A stretch of DNA of 41,660 nucleotides from Dicyema japonicum. Lineage: Eukaryota > Dicyemida > Rhombozoa > Dicyemidae. Position numbers and translations under genes: made by a program. The notes beneath the pieces were generated by a model that worked only from the letters and a program-made list of their open reading frames with translations, was not told the DNA's origin and made no database searches. Where the stretch lies: NCBI GenBank assembly GCA_011109175.1, contig RDEW01000034.1, positions 106,670 to 148,329 on the forward strand, written 5' to 3'. Shown here piece by piece: positions 8,017 through 19,483 of this stretch; position 1 is the stretch's first letter, and each line of letters opens with the position of its first letter.

Positions 8017-10287
8017 TTAAAAAAGCTCAGCGTAGTAATAGATCTCTTTCATATCGGATAGTAAACATACAGTTTCAATTTTCATAATAATGTTATGAGA
8101 AACAAACATGTCCATAAATAAGGAATTATGATAGAATAATGTTTGATTGGCACATTCCCACACAGCCCAAAGCCAAATTCGTTCATCTGTGTTGACATTT
8201 AATAAATTTATTGTTGACTCCATTGACCTTAAGGAAATACCTAGGAAATACCTCATATCTAAATCAACAGAAAATATCGTTTCTCTGATATCACAGCCGA
8301 TTAGAAAATTAAGATTTTTTATAAAATGAACAATTTTTTCTAGAATGTGTTCACGTGGATTCAAATCACTAAAATCAGAATTCAAAAAAGTAGGAAAAAT
8401 ATCATTTGGATCACATAATATATGGCAGATACATCTATATAAAAAATAGGTGACATCAGTATAACGGTTTGAGTATTCAATTTCCCTTTTCAATAAACAA
8501 AAATATTACAATATAAGATCTAGTAGACGATGCGTCCTTATTAAATATCTGGTGTTTGAGGATTTAGCCATATTTTCCACAATTTTAAATAAAAGAATTA
8601 ATATATAATTGTCTTCATGGGTAGACACAGAAAATCTGTCGAAAAAATAATAAATATAATAAATTCCACTATAATCAAGAAACAAATTCACATTCTTTTC
8701 ATTTTCGTCTACAAAAATATATTTTAAATACCTAGAAGACACGTCAACAAACTAAAACGGAGTATATTATTTTTGTCATCTTTTTTAAACTGTTCAACGC
8801 ATGACTAAAAATTTATTGTTCTTTGAACTTTGACAAGTCCTTCAGAATAGCCAAGATAGGCAAGAAGATTGATACTCAATTTTTTTACAACACAACGAGG
8901 ATGACGATAAAAATCATTATTCCAGTAATAAAGTTTTATTAACACAATTGAAAGTGCAGGAAGCTAAAAATAAGAATTAACTAACAAAAATAGATATCGC
9001 CCACAATTTAAAATCATCCAAAAACTTACAATAAAAAGATCGCATTAAATTACACATATCTTTATACGTAATAATGTCAAGAAAAGTATCAAAAATAAAG
9101 CTATGGATGAAATCTACTTATACCAAGCATTAGCATATGAAATTGGTTGATTTATGATTATGCTGTTTAGAATTTCCCTGAAATTAAAATATTAAATTAC
9201 AGAATTGAAAAAGCATACAGATATTTACAATCATATAAAAAGCGACGGAGAAGCTAAATTTATATTTTAAAATACTCTCAAAAATGGTTTCAATAATTTA
9301 TTTTCAATTTTAAATTTAAAACTAATAATCGACTCAAAAACACCCGCCAGGAGATCAATGTCATTCAAACGTAGAGCAGATCTGACTATGTTATTTAAAG
9401 TTGATTCCGAATCATTCTATATTCTTTAATATAAATACAGAATCGGTTATATTTTTACTGAAATGTAAAATTTTCCCATCTTGAAATTTTTTAAATCCCA
9501 TTTTTTTAATTTTGCTAAGATTATTAAAATCAATAACTTTGTTAACTTTTTTAGTTTTCTTTTTTTAATAAAACATCCAGATAAATTTACGTAAGTAAGG
9601 TTCTTGGCTTTTTTGAAAAAAGAATAGAAATTACTGTCACATCCATTGCAGCGAAAATAACTTGTATGTATAAAATGTCTAAAATTGAGAGAGAATCTAC
9701 CTCAGAGACTCTGGACTGTTTAGGGTTGAAATAAAATTATCAAAATTGGAAATAAAAACATCGTGAAAATTTATGCGTTCCAGTTTTTCTATTATTTTCA
9801 ATGTACTGTTAATTTTGGTTTTTTTACCGAGTCCAACGAGGGAGAGATACTTTATTTTTCTAAATCCAGTCATAAATAACTGATTTAGCAAATCTGGGTC
9901 ATCGTACTTACAGAGTGTGAATGATTTAACGTTATTCGATAAATACGGTAGTTCAGGATTCTTTTCTGATGAAACAATCCTTCTTATTGTAATATTTGAT
10001 AAATTTGGATAAACTTGAATCATGTTAACAACCTTCTTAATGTCAACATTCTGATTAGTCAACTGAATGCAAAAAATGTCTTTCTGCACTACATCTGAAA
10101 TTTTATTTAAAAATGAATCTTTAAAAAGTAGATCTCTCTTAGAGTGAGGAATCAAATATTTCAATTCGTTAAGAGTTCTTTTGGAAATCATTTTCTTAGA
10201 TTTATCGCTTAATTTTATATATTTTTGTTCTTTAACGTTCGTTCGAATATTATTGATGCATAATGCATATAATGAAGGTGCTTCCAT
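8017..10287 (-). CDS. ZYG11/ZER1-like CUL2 substrate receptor, 11 exons
   Basis: Probable substrate receptor of a CUL2-elongin BC ubiquitin ligase; vertebrate relatives recognise N-terminal glycine degrons. Proposed CDS is complement(join(8017..8485, 8510..8708, 8732..8804, 8829..8963, 8986..9100, 9124..9177, 9201..9253, 9276..9416, 9439..9514, 9538..9678, 9701..10287)): 2043 nt, 680 residues. The ATG at 10287 puts an elongin BC box at residues 5-14 (SLYALCINNI, pattern [S]LxxxCxxx[I]), which fixes the start. Residues about 95-250 have leucine-rich repeats (IKYLSLVGL, LERINFHDV, LTYVNLSGC). Residues about 270-680 are helical and armadillo-like. The end (ERIWLWAVWECANQT, then HNIIMKIE) matches the QHWATWALYNL...GGM-LL block of ZYG11. 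The length suits the family (about 740-800). All introns are GT...AG, 22-24 nt. The boundary of intron 2 is the least certain. Without splicing the gene would look like a multiply frameshifted pseudogene; phase agreement at ten junctions argues against that. Confidence 0.85.
8486..9700 (-). other. Ten ultra-short GT-AG introns (22-24 nt)
   Basis: In transcript order: 9679-9700 (22 nt), 9515-9537 (23), 9417-9438 (22), 9254-9275 (22), 9178-9200 (23), 9101-9123 (23), 8964-8985 (22), 8805-8828 (24), 8709-8731 (23), 8486-8509 (24). Every one begins GT (GTA or GTT) and ends AG, eight of them TAG. Most have a T-rich or A/T-only interior with no room for a separate polypyrimidine tract. Phases are 2,2,0,0,2,2,0,0,1,2. 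Retention of any of them shifts the frame or, for the two 24-nt introns, brings an in-frame stop. Confidence 0.85.
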
Positions 10288-10306
10288 AATTGATGACCTT
10301 AATATA

Positions 10307-10827
10307 AATTTAATTTAATTTTTTATTTGAATTTATAAATTTGTATTATATTATTTATAATGAATAAATAATCTTTTCGATTTCAAGGATCTTATACCTG
10401 GTAATCGGTTCAACATGGCTTTCAAATCTTCTTTTTTCTGCGACCAAATTTCTTAGGATCACCGAAACTATCACGTCTACATTATATATAAATTATTCAA
10501 ATGAATGAAGAATCTCTATGGATGGAAGTTGGGTTGTGTAATATCTCATAAACATACTCTCTATCANAATTTAATTTAATTTTTTATTTGAATTTATAAA
10601 TTTGTATTATATTATTTATAATAAATAAATAATATTTTCGATTTCAAGGATCTTATACCTGGTAATCGGTTCAACATGGCTTTTAAATCTTCTTTTTTCT
10701 GCGACTAAATTTCTTCGGATCACCGAAACTATAAGGTCTATATTATATATAAATTATTCAAATAAATGAAGAATCTCTATGGATGGAAATTGGGTTGAGT
10801 AATATCTCATAAACATACTCTCTATCA
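10307..10827. repeat. Direct overlap repeat around single n (10567)
   Basis: 10307-10566 and 10568-10827 are near-identical (both start AATTTAATTTAATTTTTTAT and end ACTCTCTATCA) and flank one n at 10567. The sequence is the promoter-side flank of the ZYG11/ZER1-like gene, so the real 5' flank is probably about 260 bases shorter than shown. Small differences between the copies could be allelic. Confidence 0.82.
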
Positions 10828-11329
10828 CAATTGTGTCAATATAAATCAACGTAATTTGGGTTCCATTTTCAACTTTCAGTTCAGAATAATTTCCATAAAA
10901 CTCTCTTATATTAATTCTCCATGTTCTCATATAAAATGGGATGCTAACATGTAGCTCTGTCTTATTGTATTTAGTTTGTTGTGTTTGGATAAGTATATCG
11001 CTTAATTATTATTAATATTATTATCGCATTCTTTTAATTCTGTAGTCACAAAGTGCTGTCATATGCAGGCAGAGAATTAACAACGACCAAGATGAGGACT
11101 TTGATAGAGCGAATCGGAGGCAAGTATCATACTTCTGGAAGATGAGTACATCGGGTAGGGTTGATCAAATTTAATTATTAAGCTAATATTGTTAAACATA
11201 AAATATTGCCAACTCTCAGAAAAGCCGCTAAAACTAGGGTCAACGATTTTCACGTCAAATCATGATAGTTCAAAGAAAGCAGCAGAGATCCTGAACAACT
11301 ATTAATTTAAATTAATTTTAATTTATTCA

Positions 11330-11400
11330 ACCAAAACCACCGTCAAATCCAAAATAACCAATTTTCAGGTGATCCCAGCTTCCCTCAACAATCTCCGCAT
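11330..11400 (-). repeat. Shared element tail motif (minus)
   Basis: Reverse complement reads GGGATCACCTGAAAATTGG, then TTTTGGATTTGACGGTGG and GGTTGAATAAATTAAAATTA. It resembles the plus copies at 2217 and 26690, and recurs at 17345-17405 in copy B. A/T-rich short-repeat ending suggests a retroposon 3' end. Confidence 0.5.
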
Positions 11401-11472
11401 CTTTTCTCATTGTTCTGACTCTGTTCCTGCGCATTCTTTTGACATGACGAGTCTCCACCGAATATGTGACCG

Positions 11473-12053
11473 GATGTGTAGAAAGAGCCGTCAGGGGAAC
11501 TTCTCTGGATGATCGTTGACAAATGGTTCTTTTGGATACATTTTGACATGTATCTTACGTTACCAGAGATGGCAACCACATGACGAACGTTAATTAAGGG
11601 AATTAGGAACAGACGAAAAAAACAGAAACTTTAAACAATTAGAACGAAGCACCACATGGCGTTACGTGGCTTTTTTAATCTATTCCAAAAAAGAAAGATG
11701 TCGAGGATGTGAACAACTATTCCTACCAAAAATAAAAAGGACGTCCGAGTTCAACTTTCTTGNGATGTGTAGAAAGAGCCGTCCAGGGGAACATCTCTGA
11801 ATGATCGTTGACAAATGGTTCTTTTGGATACATTTTGACTTGTATCTTACGTTACCTGACATGGCAACCACATGATAAACGTTAATTAAGGAATTAGGAA
11901 CAGACGAAAAAAACAGAAACTTTAAACAATTAGAACGAAGCACCACATGGCGTTACGTGGCTTTTTTAATCTATTCCAAAAAAGGAAGATGTCGAGGATG
12001 TGAACAACTATTCCTACCAAAAATAAAAAGGACGTCCGAGTTCAACTTTCTTG
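11473..12053. repeat. Direct overlap repeat around single n (11763)
   Basis: 11473-11762 and 11764-12053 are near-identical, running from GATGTGTAGAAAGAGCCGTC to CAACTTTCTTG, with one n at 11763. Copy B of the segmental duplication has this segment only once, which supports an unmerged contig overlap. Confidence 0.9.
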
Positions 12054-13869
12054 GAAAAAAATTATTATATTTTTACTAACATTGATGAGTAAATTTAATA
12101 AAATATTTATTTAAAAATATAAATTAAAATTTTTTTTAACTGGTCGACCATCATTAATTTATTAGACACGTTGTCATTGGTTCTCGTGGGCTTTGTGGTT
12201 GTGTTTTGTATTTTCCTGTACGTTTCTTCAACATTGAAAGTAACAGATTTTCAAATTTTTATTGGATAAATATTTGATTCATCAATAAATTGTCATTATG
12301 TTTTTTTAATTCTGAAGAAATGATGTGGATGTACAATTCCCTCTCACCATGGTCTAGGCGGTGTTCACAAAAACATTATGATTCCTTGTTAGTTTTATAT
12401 TTATTAAAAATCAATTGTTGCATCGAGATAAAAATACTATGGTTTGACTTAATGATGTATTCATTACTACATTTCCCAACCATTTGAGCCGATACAAGAA
12501 TTCAATGGACGAATATCCATTTTTTAACATCCATAAATCTTCTCTATTTCTCTATTTTCCTACCAGACCAGATGCTTAAAAAAGACATTATTAAGATTGG
12601 TTGAAAATAGAAAATCTCGATGCTATTTCTAATGACTCTAAAAGCTACAATTTCTCAGTCAAAATTACAGTATTCTCAAAATATTATTAATTCAAGTTGT
12701 ATTAGAATGATGTTTTGTGAGTGAAATAAGGACTGTTCGAGATTTTCAGACAAATCAATTCTTCTTGCATTGTGTCGTTACTTAATGGAATATTGCTTAG
12801 TAATTCAGTAGATTTCCAACCAGAATATTTTTATTAACATTTTGCGCGAGAAAGTACAGATCTCTCAGTAATCAGGATTACCTATATAAATTAAAATAAA
12901 GAAAATCCAGTGGTGGCCATGATTTCTGCAACTTTTTTTTCCTGAAGAGTTTCAGCATTTGTCGCTATTAGTTGAGTTATTTTCGTAGTTTTTCCTTTGG
13001 CTTCAGAAAATTTTAATATCTTTTCCTATTGAGGACACTTGCTTTTTGGGTGTTCTAATAAGCGAGATGGCTTCATTGTTCCTTCATAGACCCACGTAAA
13101 TTAAGTGGATCCTTTGAATTTTGAATAAAACCATACGATAAATATTTCTTCTTCAACATTCAATTTGAAGTATTGTTCATTATGCAATTTATCCTTATCT
13201 ATCAACTTGTATTCCGTCATTGCTCCAACAAGTAATCTTCTAGTGAAACTGCTTCTATTTGGACTTATGTTCATTTTCCAATGTATCATGGGATTATGCC
13301 AACTTGAATCTTATCATTTCTCAAGTTCTTTCAAATAAACTGTTTTGTTGCTTTGAGGAACATTATTAATGGCACTTTAACAAGATAATAATATTTTACA
13401 AGCTAACAGACAACCTCAGGAGGTATCCAAAGAGTCTCCATCGAAGCTTATGATCTCGTTGCTTATTGTTGTATAGACACTATTTTTTAATTGGAGATTT
13501 TTTTAATAAAGATATATTTATAATTAAATTTATTTTAAATAATTTAGATAATCCATTTTTGGTGATGACGGAAGGTCATAAGGTCCGTTCTGACGGTGGC
13601 TATTTTTTCTCAGGATGGCCAGCGAGATTTGAGGAAATAACCAAATTTTAGTGGTACCCGATTTAAAAATAAAAAGACGTAAAAACCTGATTGCAGACGA
13701 GTAAATGTTCTGTTGCCTCTTCAGCAAAGATGTCGGACAATCCTCACTAGAATAGCTAGTATTAAGCGGAGGGTTTAGATTCGGAATCACTTATTTTCGG
13801 GGCAATTTGTAGAGGTGGTTTTCTCTTTATGTGTATTGACAAATCTGTTCTCAATTTTTTTGTTCGTAT
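12054..13869. other. Duplication unit, left half: no confident gene
   Basis: AT-rich sequence with short frames only. The minus frame 13101-13289 (containing FKLNVEEEIFIVWFYSK) is also largely preserved in copy B near 18850-18975, where an adjoining frame reads NEAISLIRTPK. This hints at a decayed or intron-broken coding region on the minus strand, but I recognise no family and could not join the pieces with valid splice sites. Confidence 0.3.
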
Positions 13870-14073
13870 TTATTTGCAAGAGACAGGGAATTGGATCTTT
13901 AAACGGTCCTTAATTGATATCCATAAATAACATGTGTTATCTGCCTGGTATGTTTCTTTGTATACTGCCTCATTTCCAAACGTTTTGAGATAAAATACAC
14001 TGGGATGTCTCATAAGTGATGTCCTAAGGCCCCTAGTTCTAATCTTCTTACTGTGGTCTTGACTCAAAGCCAA
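13870..14073 (-). pseudogene. Unknown ORF remnant, duplicated
   Basis: The minus frame (SQDHSKKIRTRGLRTSLMRH... to about 13870) is nearly identical to the first part of 19484-19831 in copy B. There it runs longer because copy B keeps about 170 bases missing here. No ATG start and no domain recognised; probably part of an old mobile-element protein. Confidence 0.3.
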
Positions 14074-14149
14074 CCCCTGATCGGTGGTTTGTTCTCAATG
14101 TTGAAGTACTTGTATATTATGTTATTTGCGGGAGGATCTATATATTAAG

Positions 14150-14290
14150 ATGAAATTATTCCAAACACCAACTGCAAAACCGAGTTAAATAATCCCGTGG
14201 TCCTGACGAGTTCCAGTTGACCTCTCATCTAGTACAGTGATCTAGAGGAAATTTCTGGGAGTTGCGGTCTAAGCGCAGGTGAAGTTGTAT
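14150..14290 (-). repeat. Dispersed repeat end with tail motif
   Basis: Reverse complement matches 26780-26935: shared GGTCTAAGC (read on the plus strand), CCAGTTGACC-CTCATC, and the tail CACGGGATTATTTAACTCGG then GTTGGTGTTTGGAATAAT. It is repeated in copy B at 19910-20050. Confidence 0.5.
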
Positions 14291-14439
14291 TCTTTTGAAT
14301 GGCAACGTCCTCTGAATTAAGTGAACATAGATCCCACTAGAATACAAGATAAATTTTCAATTAAAAAAAAATTGTAGCACATCACACGTGACAATTAATT
14401 TAATAACCTCAGATTACCGATAAAGAAGTTAAAGTAAAC

Positions 14440-14710
14440 AACTAATTAAGTGTATCCAGTTTCCATTTCTACAAAACAGAGTCCATCCGGATCAACATAA
14501 AGGTACAAGACGTCCATACATGCAGTTGTGGAAACCCCTCCAGTGGAGTGGAGAAGAGCAAATATCCTTTTCGAGCCGGGCTGGCACTGGGCGTCACCTA
14601 GACAGGTGGATCACATGTCGCCACTCTAATAGGAAGAGAGAGAGGAACAGACAAGCAACAGAAAACTTCAACCAATAAACCACGCAGCACTACATGGCCG
14701 CCACAGGCTT
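14440..14710 (+). repeat. Dispersed ~250-bp repeat
   Basis: GTATCCAGTTTCCATTTCTAC ... GGGCTGGCACTGGGCGTCAC ... CTAGACAGGTGGATCACATG ... GCAGCACTACATGGCC. It aligns with 20210-20460 and with the reverse complement of 6090-6350. It lies about 170 bases upstream of the APE-type LINE coding remnant in both duplicate copies, so it might be that element's 5' leader, or an unrelated insertion. Confidence 0.65.
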
Positions 14711-14879
14711 AATCAAAACAAATTTAACCTTTTCAATTACTTTCATGATATAATAAACAATATTTTAAATTAATTTTAATTTGATTTTAAATAATTTTAT
14801 TTTTTTTCAAATAAATTAATGGAGTGGTAGGCATTGAAGAAGCTAAGAGAACTCACCTAACTAGTCACACAGTAAAAGG

Positions 14880-15929
14880 ATCATTTGTTACCCAATCCAA
14901 GATGAACGTCTATCGGCACGGCTCTCTCTGTATTACTCATCTGACCTGTTAGAACGCTTTTAATCATTTATGGAGGCATCAAACCTAATCCGGGACCTAC
15001 GAAATCTATTCCATCATTCAACTCAACATAGGAAAGATAATCGAGGTCAGAACTTTCTCGAAGAAATACGACGTTGACGTGTTCCTCCCATGAGACGAAA
15101 CTGACATACTCTTCCCCAACTCCAACGCTTCCGGGATACACTGTTATCAGAAAGGATCGCCAGTTTTGAAATGGAGGAAGTAGTCATTACCCTCGTCAAA
15201 ATTGAGATCGGAACACAACAACGCCTTTGCATTATGATCCTCCATCTCCTATGGAATACATTGGGATCCCTATTCAAACCAATATTGTAAATATTACTAT
15301 TTGAACTTTTACATTCCTCTACCAGCTCCTACCCAAAAAATTTTCCTTCTCCCTTATGTGTTACATCAATAACAACATTTTTGATATGTGCCGAACTCCA
15401 CACGAAACACCGGACCTGGTACAAAAGCCTTGTCCTCTCTCATGGATAATTTCATAATCCTTAACGACTATCGGATGAACACAAGAACACATCATGACAA
15501 CAAGACTTCACCTAATTTCACCTTTGCTACTCCCAACATTACTTCTCCTGGAACTGGTCTGTGATCTATGACTTTAGGTACCACCATAATCCATCAAACA
15601 AATTTGGAGTGACTTCATAAATGGTTGAACTCAAATTCAATAGAAGGCTATCAAGTTATTCCGCCGAACTATTTTTGAATTGTGAACTAATCCCTCACAG
15701 GAAGCAAGCTAGAATGCTGGGAGTAACATTTGACATCCTCATGGCCTTCAGCACATATGTGTCAAACGTCATTAGTGTTTCGGCACGAATGCTTAAGTTC
15801 GTGAAGATGTCTTTAAATTCAAAAAAATCCTCAAACTGGTCATTTTCCACGTTGTACACCGAATTCATCGAGAAGACTATAAGTGATAAATGTGCACTTG
15901 AGGAACAAAACTTGCTCAATCCAGTATGA
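14880..15929 (+). pseudogene. APE-type LINE, internally deleted (copy A)
   Basis: The 5' part encodes an apurinic-like endonuclease start, best seen in copy B: a 2A-like GGIKPNPGP, then SIIQL, NKYDVDVFL-ETKL (the catalytic Glu region) and TPTLPGYTVIRK. A further DLN motif lies near 15390. The 3' part (15621-15929) encodes a reverse-transcriptase thumb-like stretch (KQARMLGVTFDILMAFSTYV; family form RTPKILGVTLDTHFTF). The whole catalytic palm of the reverse transcriptase is missing between about 15575 and 15615. Several frameshifts are present. The identical deletion in copy B shows it predates the segmental duplication. Confidence 0.75.
14972..14998 (+). other. 2A-like ribosome-skipping motif in LINE
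   Basis: Codons read G-G-I-K-P-N-P-G-P, close to the 2A consensus D-[VI]-E-x-N-P-G-P with Asp and Glu replaced by Gly and Lys. It precedes the endonuclease domain, the position at which some non-LTR retrotransposons carry 2A sequences. In copy B (20740-20766) the final Gly codon is mutated (P-V-P). Confidence 0.5.
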
Positions 15930-15946
15930 TAAAAACAATCTCCCAA

Positions 15947-16677
15947 ATCACAGGACTACTGATAAGGGCAACTCTATTGAGGTCATTGTGAGTAGTCGGG
16001 AGGCACATTCATCAAAAATGGAAAACCCCAAGAAGAACAGTGATGTCGGAATCACCTGATAGCCTTTTCCTTTTAATTAGTGTTTACCTGGTGACTTTTT
16101 TGAGAAAGTATTTTAGATAAGCACAAGTTCGGGATTAGGGAATCCAATGATGAATTCACATCTGATTCGACATTGTGTAAATATGAAGATGCTTAAAGAG
16201 ATTTCGGAGTCTCAATGTAAGAAAATATGAATTTTATAAAAAGTGTAAAGATTTTGATGATCAATTCAGCATTAGGGAACCACGTGGAGAGGTCTCCTAA
16301 CTAAAAGGATACGAAATTTTGATTTTGTTCAATAACTTTGGGGACGCGTAATCATGTCTCTTATTTGGACGAGTAAATGTGGCGGTAATCAAATAGTACT
16401 CCTAGTGTGTAGTAAATTACAAGTATTCTTCAGCTTATCTTAGATGATCTCCCTATGAGCATTACATCGTCGCCACCAAAACCTACCTAATAAATTAACA
16501 CAAAAACAGGAATAACGTCAAGTAATCAGGTGATCCTAATCACCAAAACCAACTGTGACATCCAAGGGCTGTGAGCATTCATTGTCCCGACCAATGAGCG
16601 AAAGTGCCAGTTCTCATTCCTGTAGAAGAATTCAATATGAGATGAAAACCTCTTCGCAGGAATTTGTCTTTAAATCT
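15947..16677. other. Duplication unit, right part: tail-like motifs only
   Basis: No coding content recognised. GGAATCACCTGATAGCC ... GTGTTTACCTGGTGA at 16050-16100 and GTAATCAGGTGATCCTAATC at 16515-16535 resemble the shared tail motif in the two orientations, so insertions of the same retroposon family may lie here. Confidence 0.4.
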
Positions 16678-17849
16678 ACATAAATTATCATAGAATTATG
16701 TTAAATTGATTTTTTTGTCAAGCTCCTAAAATTTCATTCGATCATAAGCATATCAAAGTAAATAAGATCATTATCATAATTACAATGCCTCAAGAGACAG
16801 TTCGATTTCTAGCAGACTTAGCCGTACCTAAGAAATTCATGACCCAAATCACTTTTCACAAAATGTGATCGGATATTTAACTGTCGAAAAAAGTAACTGA
16901 TTGAGCTCACTACCACTCTTAATTCATAGAGATATTTACTAATATGTTACATAATTAATTAAAGATGATTGATTTCTCTAACATTTTCCATGTCTTGTTA
17001 CTTTGGTTAAAGATTTATTTTCCATCATATAGATGATAGTATTGATCCTTCGCCTAGTTACAAAAACAAAAATCGATTCAGCAGGATTTACTGGATTCCA
17101 ACAAATGGATTTAACACCTAAATTAACTACTGGATTACATGGATGAGAGGTAAGTAACATACTTCTGGAAGATGATTACATCGGGTAGGGTTGATCAAAT
17201 TTAATTATTAAGCTAATATTGTTAAACATAAATATTGTCAACTCTCAGAAAAGCCGCTAAACTAGGGTCAACGATTTTCACGTCAAATCATGATAGTTCA
17301 AAGAAAGCAGCAGAGATCCTGAACAACTATTAATTTAAATTAATTTTAATTTATTCAACCAAAACCACCGTCAAATCCAAAATAACCAATTTTCAGGTGA
17401 TCTCAGCTTCTCTCAATAATCTCCGCATCTTTTCTCATTGTTCTGACTCTGTTCCTGCGCATTCTTTTGACATGGCGATTCTCCACCGAATATGTGCCCG
17501 GATGTGTTGAATGAGCCGTCCAGGGGAACCTCTCTGTATGATCGTTGACAAATGGTTTTTGGATACATTTTGAATTGTATCTTACGTTACCAGACATGGC
17601 AACCACATGACGAACGTTAATTAATGGAATTAGGAACAGACGAAAAAAACAGAAACTTTAAACAATTAGAACGATGCACCACATGGCGTTACGTGGCTTT
17701 TTTAATCTATTCCAAAAAAGGAAGATGTCGAGGATGTGAACAACTATTCCTACCAAAAATAAAAAGGACGTCCGAGTTCAACTTTCTTGGAAAAAATTAT
17801 TATATTTTTACTAACATTGATGAGTAAATTTAATAAAATATTTATTTAA

Positions 17850-19483
17850 AAATATAAATTAAATTTTTTTTAAACTGGTCGACCATCATTAATTTATTAT
17901 ACACGTTGTCATTGGTTCTCGTGGGCTCTGTGGTTGTGTTTTGTATTTTCCTGTACGTTTCTTCAACATTGAAAGTAACAGATTTATCAAATTTTTATTG
18001 GATAAATATTTGATTCATCAATAAATTGTCATTATGTTTTTTTTAATTCTGAAGAATTGATGTGGATGTACAATTCCCTCTCACCATGGTCTAGGCGGTG
18101 TTCACAAAAACATTATGATTCCTTGTTAATTTTATATTTATTAAAAATCAATTGCTGCATCGATGATAAAAATACTATGATTTGACTTAATGATGTATTC
18201 TTTACTACATTTCCCAACCATTTGAGCCGATACAAGAATTCAATGAACGAATATTCCATTTTTGTTTTAAGCATGTCATAAATCCTCTCTATTTCTCTAT
18301 TTTCCTACCATGACCAGATGCTTAAGAAAGACATTATAAGATTGGTTGAAAATAGAAAATCTCGATGCTATTTCTAATGACTCTAAAAGCTATAATTTCT
18401 CAGTCAAAATTACAGGTATTCTCAAAATATTATTATTTCAAGTTGTACTAGAATGACGTTTTGTGAGTGAAATAAGGACTGTTCGAGAATTTCAGACAAA
18501 TCAATTCTTCTTTGCATTGTGTCGTTACTTAATGTAATATTGCTTAGTAAATCAATAGATTTCCTACCAGAATATTTTTATTAACAATTTGCGCGGGAAA
18601 GTACAGATCTCTCAGAAATCATGATTACCTATATAAAATAAAATAAAGAAAATCCTGTAGTGGCCATGATTTCTTGCAACTTTTTTTTCCTGAAGAGTTT
18701 TCAGCATTTGTCGGTATTAGTCGAGTTATTTTTGTAGTTTTTCCTTTGGCTTTAAGAAAATTTCAATATCTTTTCCTATTGAGGATACTTGCGTTTTGGG
18801 TGTTCTAATAAGCGAGATGGCTTCATTGATCCTTCATAGACCCACGCTAAATTAAGTGGATCCTTTGGATTTTGAGTAAAACCATACGATAAATATTTCT
18901 TCTTCGACATTCAATTTGAAGTAATGTTCATTATGCAATTTATCCTTGGCTAACAACTTGTATTCCGTCATTGCTCCATCAAGTAATCTTCAAGTGAAAC
19001 TGCTTCATTTGGAGTTATGTTCATTTTCCAATGTATCTAAGTCTTCACCGACCTTTAGTAGTCTGGTGTTGTTGTATACACACTTATTTTTTAATTGGAA
19101 ATTTTTTTTAATAAAGATATATTATAATTAAATTTATTTTAAATAATTTAGATAATCCATTTTTTGTGATGACGGAAGGTCATAGGGTCCGTTCTAACGG
19201 TGGCTAATTTTCTCTCAGGATGGCCAGCGAGATTTGAGGAAATAACCAAATTTTAGTGGTACCCGATTTAAAAATAAAAAGACGTAAAAAACCTGATTGC
19301 AGACGAGTAAATGTTCCGTTGCCTTTTCAGCAAAGATGTCGGAAAATCCCCACTAGAATAGCTAGTATTAAGCGGGGGTTTTGGTTCGGAATCACTTATT
19401 TTCGGGCAACTTGTAGAGGTGGTTTTCTCTTTATGTGTATTGACAAATCTGTTCTCACTTTTTTTGATAAGACCATCATTTGT
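17850..19483. other. Copy B left half: no confident gene
   Basis: Same content as 12054-13869. Frames are short and mostly frameshifted relative to copy A, which argues that little here is under coding constraint. Confidence 0.35.

Larger units (their letters stand above)
11117..16985 (+). repeat. Segmental duplication, copy A
   Basis: From GAGG-AAGTA-CATACTTCTGG (11117) to TTAAAGATGATTGATTTCTCTA (16985) this block aligns throughout with 17147-22745 in the same orientation. Over the 15621-15929 / 21386-21694 part I count about six differences in 309 bases. Larger indels exist. Copy A has about 150 extra bases near 13285-13470. It lacks about 170 bases present in copy B at 19455-19620. The single-n overlap at 11763 adds about 290 artificial bases. 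A unique 160-base spacer (16986-17146) separates the copies. Confidence 0.9.

Noticed and set aside
8017-10287. Reading this locus as a decayed multi-frameshift pseudogene
   Set aside because: All ten frame breaks coincide with 22-24-nt GT...AG intervals, and the exon lengths sum to an exact multiple of three with family-consistent sequence on both sides of each joint.
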